A stretch of 64,000 nt of DNA from Shinisaurus crocodilurus. Taxonomy: Eukaryota > Chordata > Lepidosauria > Squamata > Shinisauridae. The notes beneath the pieces were generated by a model. It saw only the letters and a list, made by a program, of their open reading frames with translations, was not told where the DNA came from and made no database searches. Made by a program: the position numbers and the translations under genes. This document shows, in pieces, positions 11,145 through 20,942 of the stretch (its first letter is position 1; every line of letters begins with the position of its first letter). Where the stretch lies: contig CM037888.1 of assembly GCA_021292165.1 (NCBI GenBank), positions 29,253,140-29,317,139 of the forward strand, written 5' to 3'.

Positions 11145-11314
11145 CTCTGCAGCTAGCTGACCACACCCCACACATATATAGCCTTCCCGGGATTGGAAGG
11201 TTATAATCAGGTGACTTTGAACAGGAGATATAATTCTTAACTTCTATTGGGTGAACTAAAAACTCACTAACTCCCCCTCCCATCCTGAAGTGTTTGGGCC
11301 TTCAGGCTTCAACA
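10866..11314 (-). mobile_element. Candidate solo LTR
   Basis: In minus orientation it runs from TGTTGAAGCCTGAAGG to AACAGGCA, i.e. TG...CA. It contains a TATA-like GGCTATATATGTG (near 11175), a CT/GA-rich transcribed part, and a U5-like GTGTTGTTGTGTACCC. AAATC follows one end at 11315-11319 and also occurs at 10858-10862, three bases short of the other boundary, so the target duplication is only suggestive. No gag or pol lies nearby. Confidence 0.4.
11087..11140. repeat. (TTCTGC)n and (CT)n microsatellite
   Basis: Four TTCTGC-type units followed by about 15 CT units inside the candidate LTR. Confidence 0.95.
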
Positions 11315-11353
11315 AAATCTAGGGAAGTGTTTGGGCCTTCAGGCTTCAACAAA
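11287..11353. repeat. Tandem duplication of the LTR-like end
   Basis: GAAGTGTTTGGGCCTTCAGG followed by CTTCAACA occurs at 11287-11314 and again at 11326-11353, separated by 11 bp. Confidence 0.9.
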
Positions 11354-11734
11354 CTTAAGCCTGTGTAGGCCTCAATCCTTCACATCCATCCATCGGCCAG
11401 AGAAGGAGCAGTTGCAGGGAGTTTGCTTCCCCCTCCCTGCCAGAAAGAAGACTCGGCCCCAACCAACAGTTGCGCTGGGAATGCCGAAGGGAGGGCAAAG
11501 AACGCCCTGGCCCCGCCCATCAGCCAAAGGAACAAAAGCCACCAATTGCTAGTGCAGCAGGAACACCAGCAAGGGAAGATCGCACTGGCCCGAAGTGCAC
11601 TGAAATGCCCATTTATGGCTCACCACCTCCTTCTGGGCCTGAAAAACCGATCTCCCTCCTCTGCCTTGTCCCTCCACTCCCCTTCCCTTGAGTGTCTCAT
11701 CTTTTTAGTTTGGAAGTCCGTTTCTCTCTCTCTT
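11354..11734. other. Intronic stretch, nothing recognised
   Basis: Unassigned sequence before the LINE-like tail. Confidence 0.4.
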
Positions 11735-11822
11735 TTTTTTTATTGATGTGAGCCGCTTTGGGAGACAATGATTGTCTGAAAAGTGGGATGAGAATGCAGT
11801 AAATAAATAAATAACAAATAAA
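11735..11822 (+). mobile_element. LINE/SINE 3' tail fragment
   Basis: TTGATGTGAGCCGCTTTGGG, AAGTGGGATGAGAATGCAGT and an (AAATAAAT) tail form the typical end of a vertebrate CR1/L2-group element. Only the tail is recognisable. Confidence 0.5.
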
Positions 11823-12587
11823 CAGTGCTCTGAATTACTTAAAATAAAACAAAAACAAAATAAAATCAGGAAGTAGTCCCTTCCCTCATTTCTTTGGAAA
11901 AGTAGACACGTTCCTCCTTTGCTTCGTGGACAGGCGTGGAGCATAATAAATAGAGCAAAACACGTGCTCTGCTCAGCGCCTGGTGCAATATCCCTACTTT
12001 TCAGCAGCATTCAAAGGCCCCCCAGCGCGGAAAAAGCTACCCACAGGCTCACACGCGTCTCAGATACCCGCTCTGACTTGTCCACACAAATTAGTTGCCT
12101 TTCTATCCAAATATCAGGGTTTTGAGAACAAAGAGGAATTATTCTCTTTGTCAAGCTTTAGAGATTCGCTGAATTCACGGCCTGTCATTGTCGGTCTCCT
12201 GAGAGAAGTCGAGAGAGAGATGAAAGGCATGTCGGGATGGGTGGGGGGGAAGCAAGGAAGAAGGAAATGCAGCCGGGAAAGGTGTCATTTTGGAGAGAAA
12301 TTACCCTCTGGAAGAAGAGCAGGGCTGCCTTCTCCAGCAACGGCTAGCAAACGATTACAAGGAGACCTCCTCCAGCTCGGACACACACGTTGCCTGGTGG
12401 TCCTTGCAAAGGAGAGCTTCCCAGCTGCCAACACTGCTGCTTGCACCCCCTGCACCGGCCCAGTTCCCTTTCCAGTTGGTTGGTTCTGGGGCTGGCCTGC
12501 CATAGGATACTCAGGGAAAAAGCTGCCAGCATCACAGCAAATGGGAAGCGACTGCAGCTGGCGCAGGATTAGCCAGTGAGGTTGGAG
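11823..12587. other. Intronic stretch, nothing recognised
   Basis: Several overlapping open frames exist around 11980-12580, but none resembles a known domain and none has supporting splice structure. Confidence 0.45.
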
Positions 12588-12830
12588 AGCCAGTGTGTGG
12601 CGTAGTGGTGAGAGTGTCAGACTGGGACTCGGGAGATCCGGGTTCTAGTCCCCGCTCGGCCATGAAACTCACTGGGTGACTTTGGGCCAGTCACTGACTC
12701 TCAGCCTAACCTACCTCACAGGGTTGTTGTGAGGATAAAATGGAGAGGAGGAGGAGGAGGACTATGTAAGCCGCCTTGGATTCCTTGCAGGAAAAAAGGC
12801 GGGGTATAAATATAATAAATAAATAATAAA
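12588..12830 (+). mobile_element. Sauria-type tRNA SINE
   Basis: Full-length copy with head GTGTGGCGTAGTGGTGAGAG, box B GGGTTCTAGTCCCCGCTCGG, CCTACCTCACAGGGTTGTTG, a GAGGAGGAGG block and tail GGGGTATAAATATAATAAAT. Confidence 0.95.
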
Positions 12831-13678
12831 TGCTGCTGTCCTGCAACAGCAAAATTCGGCGGGTTGTAGCAACACAGTGATTCTCAAACGGTGGGGCGGC
12901 CCACTCCCCCAGGGAAGAGGGGTGCAGAGCTCCTGGGAAGGAGAGGTCCCTGCAACAGAAGGGAGTCAGAAGCGCCGTCCTCCAAGCAGCTGAGGTTGCG
13001 GTGTCGCAGCCACACGAGCTGCTCCACTGATCTTGGAAGCTGCAAAGAGGCCGCGGAGGTGAAGAATGGAGCGTCTGGCTGTGCAGGAGCTCCTCGCTGC
13101 TCCCACCTCCTTTGGCTGGCTGGTCTTAAGAGGGGAAACCGAGATGACATTCTGGCCCTCTTCTAATGCCAGCGTTGTGTATTGGCACCCCAGCTCACAC
13201 TGGGCTGCGTACACACAGCAGTGGTGCAGGGATTCTGGGTGCTTTTCTGCTGAAGCTGGCTGGGCTGGGGTCTCAGGACGCAGAGTACGTTCAGAAGTGG
13301 GGCAAGTTGTAAAGGTGGCAAGAAAGGCAGAATCCATCTTCCTGAAAATCCCAGCTTCCAGTTTCTGGTTTTTTAAAAATATTTTCTAGCCCCTATGGAT
13401 GCAAAGATATGCTTGAAAGTGCATGGTCAACACCTAAAAGCTCAGAAACCAGAGCGGTGGCAGAGTATGCTTTCCTGCTGTTGGGAATGAGGCCTCAGTG
13501 TCCTTGCTCCACCCATGACTAGCAGGAGCAGAATAAACTATGCACAGTGGTCAAAAAAATGTATATTAATTTAGGCTAAATAGGAGAGATTGTGTAAATG
13601 TGCACCATTTGAAACGCTGCTAGCCACCTTGGTCATTTTGTGATAAGGCGGTGTATAAATGTTTTAACTTTTACACTG
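12831..13678. other. Intronic stretch with one short LINE-like tail
   Basis: 13616-13672 (TAGCCACCTTGGTCATTTTG, GGCGGTGTATAAATG) resembles an L2/CR1 3' tail. The rest is unassigned. Confidence 0.45.
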
Positions 13679-13931
13679 AGAGCCAGTGTGGCGTAGTGGT
13701 GAGAGTGTTGGACTGGGACTTGGGAGATCCGGGTCCTAGTCCCCACTCAGCCATGAAGCTCACTGGGTGACTTTGGGCCAGTCACGGACTCTCAGCCTAA
13801 CCTACCTCACAGGGTTGTTGTGAGGATAAAATGGAGAGGAGGAGGACGATTATATAAGCCGCCTTGGGTTCCTTGCAGGAAAAAAGGCGGGGTATAAATA
13901 TAATAAATAAATAAATAAATAAATAAATAAA
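13679..13931 (+). mobile_element. Sauria-type tRNA SINE
   Basis: Full-length copy closely similar to 12588-12830, with an extended (AAAT)n tail. Possible short target duplication ACTGA on both sides (before the head and after the tail). Confidence 0.95.
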
Positions 13932-14416
13932 ACTGAATATGCATAATTTATTCAGATTGCAGAATTCCACTTTTCTTGGTGCAGAATTCAGATTGGCTGC
14001 TTGCTGAATTTTGATGCTGCTGCTGATTTAAGCAGGCTGTACACAAGGCCTGGCTGTAGGGAAGTGTTCGTCTTGTGTGCGGCCTGGACGTTTACAGTCA
14101 GGATCTCTTTTCTCTGTCACGGGGTCGGTGGTGAACGAGTGGCAATTGGCTGATCAGCTGCTTGGAGCGTTCTACGAGGCCAAGTTGGCAAGATAAAAAT
14201 CTCAGTAAATAAAACGGGAGGATCGTGATTTGTTCGGTTGGAAAAGGAAGCAAAGCCCCCCTTGGGACGTGAACGCACACACGGACATAGCCAGAAGCCC
14301 ATGCTGAAGTACAGCTTTGTTGGGTGAGCTCAGCGGGGCTTCCGTTGGATCGCGGCATATGGGAACTGTGTAAACTGATACAGAGAATTCTCCGAGAAGA
14401 ATGAGCATTGGCTTAC
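13932..14416. other. SLCO3A1 intron downstream of the Kazal exon
   Basis: No repeat recognised. The next SLCO3A1 exon, which should encode the rest of the Kazal loop and TM10, is not present here. Confidence 0.5.
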
Positions 14417-14555
14417 CGTGCTCGTGCATCCAGCGAAGCAGGCGGATAAGTACGTGATTCCATCTGCCCCACAGACTGGAGTGAAGGAATCAGTTTGGCA
14501 TTGACAGTTCTTATTGCAGGCAGAATATGGGGCCAAGCTGGAGGATGGTCCTGAT
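14417..14555 (-). CDS. SLCO3A1: SLCO3A1 internal coding exon, Kazal-like extracellular loop (139 bp)
   Basis: The acceptor is CCCTCTCTCTTTCAG and the donor is GTAAGCC. The exon encodes most of extracellular loop 5: SGPSSSLAPYSACNKNC, then QCQTDSFTPVCGADGITYLS, then ACFAGCTST. Six cysteines sit in the Kazal-like spacing (C-x3-C-x-C-x8-C-x10-C-x3-C, counted from the translation) that is characteristic of OATPs and forms disulphides needed for surface expression. VCGADGITYLSACFAGC is the invariant core. The exon ends in phase 0 after Thr; in human OATP3A1 the next residues are NLTGCACL, which I could not find below 14417. This is not an independent secreted protease inhibitor, because it has no signal peptide and splices in frame to TM9. 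Confidence 0.95.
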
Positions 14556-14876
14556 CTGAAAGAGAGAGGGAACGGGTGGCAGGGAAGGGTTTTTTTTTTG
14601 GAGGGTGGGGGAGGAATCCTTCCAAGAAGCTCAAAAGTCCTCATAGCTACAGATTGCGTGGAAGATGGAAGGAACGCCACAGCCTCAGGGTAGTTATACC
14701 GAGCAGCCATCTTCCCCCTTGGTTGGAACAGATGCATGCTGGGAAAACCAGAAATGATGTTCAGCTGGAGGCTGCTGCCTTGGCACGGAGAAGCCCTGTT
14801 GGGGCCGGAAATTGGCCGTGGGTAGCTGTATGTGAATCATCTAGGCATACTAGCTCAGGGTTCCTGAGGCAGCCAG

Positions 14877-15095
14877 TCATAAGAACAGAAAAGCCCAGCT
14901 GGATCAGACCAAAGGCCTCTCTAGCCCATCTTCCTGTTTCCCACTGTGGCCAAATAGATGCCTCTGGGGAGCCCACGAGCAGGGCATGAGGGCGAGGGCA
15001 CCCGCCCACTCATGTTCTCCAGCAGCTGCCTCTGCTCCGGCAGGTGGCGTATGACCATAATGCAGCAGAAGCGGTTGGCTCCAGTGTCGGTGGGG
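14877..15095 (-). mobile_element. CR1-type LINE 3' end
   Basis: Begins ATAAGAACAGAAAAGCCCAG and CTGGATCAGACCAAAGGCC, reverse complement of the CR1-like ending GGTCTGATCCAGCAGGGC. Also shares CCCACGAGCAGGGCATGAGG with 18300-18325. Confidence 0.75.
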
Positions 15096-15347
15096 TGGTG
15101 TATCCACTCTGGGTTTTAGCCTGAACTTTTAAGGCGCAATCCATGGTGCTGAACCCCAACCCCCAAAATAGGCTCAGCGCCATGGACGGCTCCTTTGAAG
15201 TTCAGACTGGAACCCGGAGTGGACATACTGCCCCACTGACACGGGTGCCAGCAGCCACGGCTGCTATAATGACTAGGTGCCACTGACGGTCTTCTCCTCC
15301 ATGAATTTGTGCTTTGTTGCTCCAGCCAATGCACTGCTGGAGTGAAG

Positions 15348-15916
15348 CAGGGGTGTCGAACCTCAGGCCCAATCTGGCCCACCTGGGGTTCCAATCCAGC
15401 CCTCTGGGGTTACCCAGGAGGCCCTGCCTCCTTTCCCCCAACCGCCGATTGCTTGGTGGTTTCCCGGCTTTTGCGCAGTTCCCGCGTCCCAGTTCTAAAA
15501 CGCTGAAATGCCTCTCCTATTTACTGGTGATCAGCGCTTTCAGCTAAAACGTGCTGGCATTTTACAGCCAGTGTGGCGTAGTGGTTAAGAGTGTTGGGCT
15601 GGGACTCGGGAGACCCGGGTTCTAGTCCCCACTCGGCCGTGAAGCTCACAGGGTGATTTTGGGCCAGTCACTGGCTGTCAGCCTAACCTACCTCGCAGGG
15701 TTGTAGCGAGGATAAAATAGGGAGGAGAGGAGGAGGAGGATTATGTAAGCCGCCTTAGATTCCTTGCAGGGAAAACGGTGGGGTATAAATATAATAAATA
15801 AATACATAATTTTGGCCCCGCCCCTTTTGCCTTCAGCCCCACCCATCTCTGTGGCCCCCAAGAGCTTCTCTGAAATTGAATTCGGCCCTCGAGCTGAAAG
15901 AGGTTCGACACCCCTG
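15348..15916. mobile_element. hAT-like element with CAGGGGTGTCGAACCTC termini, split by a SINE
   Basis: The left end CAGGGGTGTCGAACCTCAGG and right end GAGGTTCGACACCCCTG are inverted matches. Flanks GAGTGAAG and GGCTAAAG agree at five of eight positions, consistent with an old 8-bp duplication. A Sauria SINE occupies 15566-15809. No transposase coding remains. Confidence 0.8.
15566..15809 (+). mobile_element. Sauria-type tRNA SINE inside a hAT element
   Basis: Head CAGCCAGTGTGGCGTAGTGG, box B GGGTTCTAGTCCCCACTCGG, tail GGGGTATAAATATAATAAAT. It inserted after the hAT element. Confidence 0.95.
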
Positions 15917-16173
15917 GGCTAAAGTTTTCCGAGCAAAACCTGATCCAGGGAAACGGATTTAAGGGCACTTTATTTTAATTCTTTTCCTAGTCAGGTTTTT
16001 CCGTTCAGATACTTTTGGAGTACTTTTTTTCACTGTTGTTGCGTAAGTGTTTCTCGTAAATGTCATTCATTCAGATCCCAGTCTATTCAGGGCCCGGGGG
16101 AAAAGCTTAACATGCAAGATTTGCCAGAAAGCCCACGTCGCCGGTCATCATAAATTGCATCCCTCCTACTCAC

Positions 16174-16372
16174 TTGTTTCCATAGGGAACGGTAACTCCA
16201 GCCACGGGCCCCGTGTCACAGCCCAGGAAGAGGAAAGAGACGTAGCAAGCCGTGGACACCAGATTGACCAGCATGGCCATCCTAATGGCTCCCAGTGCAG
16301 ACAGGCTCAACTTCTTGACCAAGAGGCCGCCCAGGAAGATGCCCAGGCAGGCGCAGGGAATAGCCGTCATGC
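16174..16372 (-). CDS. SLCO3A1: SLCO3A1 internal coding exon, TM8-TM9 (199 bp)
   Basis: The acceptor is TCTTCTTTTTGCAG and the donor is GTGAGT. It encodes GMTAIPCACLGIFLGGLLVK (TM8), a short basic loop KLSLSALGAIR, then MAMLVNLVSTACYVSFLFLG (TM9), and CDTGPVAGVTVPYGN at the start of the large extracellular loop 5. The first two bases finish a Gly codon and the last two begin a Lys codon completed by the Kazal exon. The reading frame is intact. Membrane helices and the Cys opening the extracellular loop are as expected for OATPs. A candidate LTR begins about 70 bp beyond the acceptor. Confidence 0.95.
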
Positions 16373-16443
16373 CTGCAAAAAGAAGAGAAGGTTGCAGAGG
16401 AGTCGGGTGTTGGGTTTTGCATAGGCAGAACGAGACTACCACC

Positions 16444-16925
16444 TGACATCGAGATTATCACCTGACCTGGTGAGTGTCTCTTGAGTTCAAGTACACAAGG
16501 TCTCTAGTCACGAGACATAGTCTCGAGGTGATATGACTCAGCAACCTTGGACAGGTTTGGGATCAACATGTTGATGAATAGGTTATACAACTGGGGTGAG
16601 TAATATCCTATTTATAGGTACAGGGTCGGTCTGTGGTATAAAGCTAACACATTTGTTGATAGCCTCTCTCTCTTCCACTTGCTGTCTTGCTCGTCTCGAC
16701 TCGACATGTCTCTTGGACTTCACTTCATCTAGCCTTACCACTGGGGTATTGGATTTGTATCTGCAATGATGTAGTGAGTAGATGCATTGATTGCCTTAAT
16801 CCCATGTAATTGGGTCTTACAAATAAACTCTTTAATCTTTATTAACTGCTGTTATCTCCTCCTTCCGCCTGCGTGACTGGGACTGAGGGTCACTGGCTAG
16901 GGAAGCTTTTGAACCCGGGTCAGTC
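16444..16925 (+). mobile_element. Possible solo LTR next to an SLCO3A1 exon
   Basis: Suggestive order: a regulatory-looking region, TATA-like GTGGTATAAAGC at about 16632, a CTCTCTCTCTTCC leader, AATAAA at 16821-16826, then a U5-like GT-rich region. No exact TG/CA boundaries or target duplication were established, so a LINE or unique origin is possible. Confidence 0.3.
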
Positions 16926-16929
16926 CAGC

Positions 16930-17092
16930 TCTCACAGGGAGACCCAGGTTCAAATCCCTATTCAGCTACGGAGCTCACTGGGTGACCTCGGGCCAGTCAC
17001 CATCCCCCCAGCCTGACCCACCTCGCAGGGTTGGTGTGCGGATAAAATGTGTGCATCAAAGAAGGGGGCGATATCGAAGTGATAAATAAAAA
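16930..17092 (+). mobile_element. Old, truncated Sauria-like SINE
   Basis: Contains GGGAGACCCAGGTTCAAATC, GAGCTCACTGGGTGACCTCG, GGCCAGTCACC, CACCTCGCAGGGTTGGTGTG, GATAAAATG and GTGATAAATAAAAAG. Box A is missing. Confidence 0.7.
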
Positions 17093-17967
17093 GGGACAAC
17101 TGTTTTTAGTTGACGCATGCATGCGTGGCAGCAAGCGCCATGATGTGAGAGGCATGCCTTACTTTGTGCCAGAAGAAGGGACAATGCCTCTCCTTTGTGC
17201 TTGCCACAGCATGAATATAATGAACCATTTCTCCAGCAGGCTGCCCAGTCGCTCACCTAATCTTCACGTTCCTATATCTGGACAGGTACCCCAACAGTGT
17301 TTGTGCCAAGGTACTAATGGACACACAGGAAGAGGCAGTGCGAGAGATGGCAGGAAACTGAAGCAGGATGTTTTGGAGAGACAAAGTCATTGCAACGTGT
17401 GTGTGTGTGTAGGGACGACGTGGAAATTGCTGCGGAACAGTGGCCAGCTGCCCTCGCCGCCTCTCAAAGGGAGATCTGCCAGATTAAGGGGGAGGCATGA
17501 GGTCATCCATCAGACCACACAGAAGAGTGGGGAGGAATACCAGGCAGCCAAACTAAGCATCCAGGTGTGGGTGGGGCCTGTAGGTGCAAGAGGGAGAAGG
17601 GACGGGAGGGTGTGTGTGTGTGTGAGAGAGAGAGCCTGTGCATTTCTCTTCCGTATTCCAGCTCTGCCTGCGGAGGCCCAGCACAATCCCATTTATTCCG
17701 TGCTATTTTGTGCAGGTGACATCTGTCCACATGCGACAGCTAAAGCATATTCCGAAAGCTCTATTAGCAAGCATACCAGGCTGCTACATGGCCTTTCTGG
17801 GCATTGTCTGCTGTGCCAGAGATTAGTTTTCCGTCAGACATGTGCTGATGGGCAACCTGCATGCTGGATCCGCCCTGCAGGGAGCTGCTGTCGCTGGGAC
17901 AAAGGGCTGTTTTGCAGATCGGAACAACGCTGGGTTGCCCCACACTTTCCTTCATCGAAGAGACATC
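17093..17967. other. Intronic stretch, nothing recognised
   Basis: Short GT repeats at 17398-17411 and 17609-17624. A long open frame crosses this region but also runs through SINE and MITE sequence and is not a gene. Confidence 0.5.
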
Positions 17968-17975
17968 CTCTGCAA

Positions 17976-18091
17976 CAGCCTCCCCAAGCTGGGGCCCTCC
18001 AGATGTGCTGTAGGACAACTCCCGGAATCCTGGCTGGGGGATTCTGGGAGTTGCACAACCCGCCTGGAGGGCACTGGCTTGGGGAAGGCTG
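17976..18091. mobile_element. hAT MITE, family C (CAGCCTTCCCC termini), copy 1
   Basis: Inverted ends CAGCCTCCCCAAGC and GCTTGGGGAAGGCTG, flanked by CTCTGCAA (17968-17975) and CTCTACAA (18092-18099), a 7/8 target duplication. The arms carry diverged GGACAACTCCCGGAATCC and GGATTCTGGGAGTTG. Confidence 0.85.
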
Positions 18092-18209
18092 CTCTACAAC
18101 CTGCAGCAATGCCAGCGAAGTAGGACTGCCTCTACAATCACGTCTCCTGCTTCTGTCCGTCACAAAGAGAGGAGACAAATCGTAGCACTGAAGCCTTGTC
18201 CTATGAAAG

Positions 18210-18400
18210 CATCAGAAGAGCCTTGCTTCTTGGGATCAAGACGGAGGACCTATCCAGTCCAGCATCCCATTTCCACCGTGGTCAACCCGATGCGTCCATG
18301 AAGCCCACAAGCAGGGCACGAAGGCAGCAAGTCCTCCCTGCCATCTGCTACTCCGTGGTATACTGCCTCTGAACACTGAGGTTCCATTCAGCTCTCAGGC
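18210..18400 (-). mobile_element. CR1-type LINE 3' end
   Basis: Order matches 14877-15095: AGAGCCTTGCTTCTTGGGATC, CCAGCATCCCATTTCCACC, GAAGCCCACAAGCAGGGCAC. It is diverged and 5' truncated. Confidence 0.65.
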
Positions 18401-18429
18401 CAACAGATATTGATGAACACATCTTTCTT

Positions 18430-19243
18430 AGGGTATTATTTGGTGTCCCCAGATGTGTATCTGGAGCTGCATTAAAATTGGAAGCTGGACTGCACTCGAT
18501 AAACTGCCTAGCTTGGATTCAAGTCATCCACTTTTGGCTTCGCTGCAGACTGGCACTCCCGATAGACTCTTTGGTTTATATGATCTGGTCGGATTCTTTT
18601 GAACCCCCCTGGTCAAGGGCCGTGATAAATAAAATCATCTCGGTAGGGCTTTCACCAGATATGTTATTATCTAGTGAATTAGTTAGTGCTAAATCAATTA
18701 TGAAACAGAGGTTGTTGGACATTGATTTACAAGAATTACAGGGAGCTGCCAGGGCCCCCTGCTCTCCTCTATCCTTGGGTCTGCCAGCTTTTTTTTTTTA
18801 GCAAGGAGGGGCTGCCTTATCTATGCTGGCTGCATTCTCATTAGCAAGATTTAATGCTCTCCCTTCTAAATTGCTGGAAGGCAGATATAACGGAACTTCA
18901 CTTTTTGAAAGATGCTGCCCATGCAATAGCTTTGCGGTAGAATCCATACAGCATGTTTTACTTTCCTGCAGCTTCTACCATAAGGCCAGGAAAGACCTGA
19001 TCTACCCTATTCTACGGCCTTTTCCTGGGCACCCTACGGAATGTTTAATAACTTTATTACTCAGCAGCTCTGATAAGTTAATCACTGAGCAAGTGGCCAA
19101 ACTTCTGAACCAGGCTATCTTTACCAGGTTATGTTTGACTTCCCGTTTTCACGTGTCTAATTAACTGAGCTGTTTGTTTGTACTATATCGTGTGAGGAAT
19201 GGTCTATTGACTGTAATAAAGATTGTTGTTGTTGTTGATAAAC
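18430..19243 (+). mobile_element. Non-LTR retrotransposon 3' half, clade uncertain
   Basis: Two adjacent frames carry the C-terminal region of a retrotransposon ORF2, with FSLARFNALPSKLLEGRY, CCPCN, and HVLLSCSFYHKARKDLIYPI. The C-x2-C...H...C pattern is the C-terminal zinc-knuckle seen in I, Vingi and related clades. The 3' end is TGTAATAAAGATTGTTGTTG, a short TTG-repeat tail. A T-run at 18790 splits the frame. It resembles 49915-50400. Clade assignment is tentative. Confidence 0.7.
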
Positions 19244-19692
19244 ACATGCTCTATATTGGGGACAGGCAGAAAGCAGATCTGGATTTATAGATAGACAGAG
19301 TGGCAAGGGCTCCAGATGCCCAGTTGTTTAATAACAACAACAAAAAGGCTCCCCCCCCCCATCTAAATAAGGCTGCTGAAACCTTGGGAGAAAGCCAGGC
19401 ATGGATTGTATTATTTAATTTTTATTTTTTTGCAAGAAAAGACTGTTAGCTGAGCTCCAGATCTGAAAAGAAATTCCTAGGTGAAACATGCACTCAGGGG
19501 CACCCTGTTCCTCAACCGGAAGTATGTATGCCCCCAACACACGCACACGCTGCCATTATTTTGCACCTGGTCCTGGTTGGTGGACCTCTGGGTTCTAATA
19601 AAAAAAAATGCAGTTGATCCTGCAAGCATGAAGCCTGCCCAAAGTGGTTTACATAACGAAACAAAACACCAGCAAATAGCAAACATGAAAAC
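19244..19692. other. Intronic stretch, nothing recognised
   Basis: Unassigned. Contains a C-run at 19352-19360 and A/T-rich tracts. Confidence 0.45.
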
Positions 19693-19998
19693 TATGGAAT
19701 TCACTTCTATAAGATGTCATCATGATGGCCACCAATTTGGATGGCTTTAAAAGGGGACTGGACAGATTCATGGAGGAGAAGGCCATCAATGCCTCTTAGT
19801 CCTGATGGCTATATGCTACCTCCAGTCTCAGAGGCGGTATTCACCAGTTGATGGGGAACATGGATAGGAGGGTGCTGTTGCACTCATGTCCTGCTTGTGG
19901 GATCCCATGGGCAGCTGGTTGGCCACTGTGTGAACAGAATGCTGGACTAGATGGATGGACCCTTGGTCTGATCCAGTAGGGCTCTTCTTATGTTCTTA
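19693..19998 (+). mobile_element. CR1-like LINE 3' UTR
   Basis: Contains GGACTGGACAGATTCATGGA, GAGAAGGCCATCAATGCCTC, GATGGCTATATGCTACCTCC, GAATGCTGGACTAGATGGAT, CTTGGTCTGATCCAGTAGGG and CTCTTCTTATGTTCTTA, the standard 3' end of a vertebrate CR1 subfamily. Confidence 0.82.
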
Positions 19999-19999
19999 A

Positions 20000-20347
20000 G
20001 GACATCAATCAAAAGGAGCACAGTTAAAACCTTCGGTCATATATTAAAAAACATTCAAGACCTAACAGAATAGAAAGTTTTCACTGCCCACCTAAACCCT
20101 GCCAGGGATGGGGGCAGTCTCAGCAATTCCATAACCGGGGTGCTAGCACAGAAAAGGCCCTGTCTCCCATTCCCACCACCTGAACCCCTTTTGGTAGTGG
20201 GACATATAAGAGGGCCTCTGAAGATGATCTCAACCTACAGGGAGGTTCATATGGAAGCAGGTGATCTCACAGGTACCCTGGCCTGATTGTTGTTTAGGGC
20301 TTTACAGGTAAGCACAAACACCTTGAATTGGGCCTGGAAACAAATGC
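20000..20347 (-). mobile_element. L2-like LINE 3' fragment
   Basis: The antisense translation has AQFKVFVLTCKALNN near 20290-20340, and the upstream body matches the layout of other L2 tails in the window. Confidence 0.68.
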
Positions 20348-20421
20348 CGTTGACATAAAACTGGTGCCATGTGGTTTCGAAAGTGCACACTAGAAAGCGA
20401 TCCATCCTCCGTATTCTGCGC

Positions 20422-20752
20422 CAGTGCCGACTCCAGGTTTTGGAAGGCCCTTGGGCAAGACTCCGTGGATGGGCCCCTCCCTTAATTAGTCTAATTGCTG
20501 TTGTCACCGGCTGCAACTGCCCTCCTCCTCTTTCTCACCATCGCTCCCACTGGCTCGCTGGACAGGCAGAGAGCCAGGGAGCAAGCAGGCAGCGGCCTCT
20601 CCTGCTCCTCCTCCTCGCCACCACCGCTATCTGGGCCAGGTCGCCATGGGGAAGAGGAGGAGCAACTCCAGGGGGCTCCAGCCAGTGAGCCCCTGCTGGG
20701 GTGTGGGCCCCTGGCAGGTACCCGGCCATGCCAACTCTTGACGCCAGCCCTG
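20422..20752. mobile_element. Non-autonomous hAT element, family B, next to an SLCO3A1 splice donor
   Basis: Termini CAGTGCCGACTCCAGG and GACGCCAGCCCTG, flanked by TTCTGCGC (20414-20421) and ATCTGCAC (20753-20760), 6 of 8 identical. The GC-rich internal part is shared with 6880-7219. The right duplication ends 16 bp from the donor GT of the exon at 20778-20942. Confidence 0.85.
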
Positions 20753-20777
20753 ATCTGCACCTGTTCCGGCGACTTAC

Positions 20778-20942
20778 CCAGCAGCTGGTTGGCCGACGAC
20801 GTTGTGAGATTGAACTGCTGCTCCAGGTACTTGCCGAGGAAGGCCGCAAAGCCGGCAACCACAGCGATCTCCATGCAAGCAGCAAGGACGATGCACGTGA
20901 ACACGGGATTGGAGAGCAGGTGCTTGGTGACTTTTGGGATCA
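20778..20942 (-). CDS. SLCO3A1: SLCO3A1 internal coding exon, TM7 (165 bp)
   Basis: The acceptor is CTTTCTCCCCTCCAG and the donor is GTAAGTC. The encoded segment is VIPKVTKHLLSNPVF, then hydrophobic helix TCIVLAACMEIAVVAGFAAF, then LGKYLEQQFNLTTSSANQLLG. The helix is TM7 of the 12-TM topology; NLT is a potential N-glycosylation sequon in the following loop. Phases match both neighbours (G|TG Val at the start, G|GC Gly at the end). The exon has no frameshift or stop, and residues agree almost completely with OATP3A1. A hAT MITE with its target duplication begins 18 bp into the downstream intron (see 20422-20752), which is unusually close to a donor site. Confidence 0.95.

Noticed and set aside
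12588..12830. tRNA genes suggested by A- and B-box motifs here and at many other sites
   Set aside because: Boxes belong to SINEs with shared non-tRNA bodies and tails; no cloverleaf with intact acceptor stem was seen.
1..14416. Remaining 3' exons of SLCO3A1
   Set aside because: Looked for the expected TM10-TM12 motifs (such as the stretch after GCACL) on the minus strand and found none; they must lie outside the window.
14417..14555. Stand-alone Kazal-type protease inhibitor
   Set aside because: No signal peptide; phases join it to the TM9 exon, and the Kazal-like loop is standard in OATPs.
16444..16925. Complete endogenous retrovirus next to the TM9 exon
   Set aside because: No gag, pol or env similarity nearby and no second LTR; kept only as a weak solo-LTR candidate.
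17049..18185. Longest open frame of the window (378 codons, plus strand)
   Set aside because: It starts in a SINE tail, crosses a GT repeat and runs through a hAT MITE; no domain, no splice context and unrelated composition.
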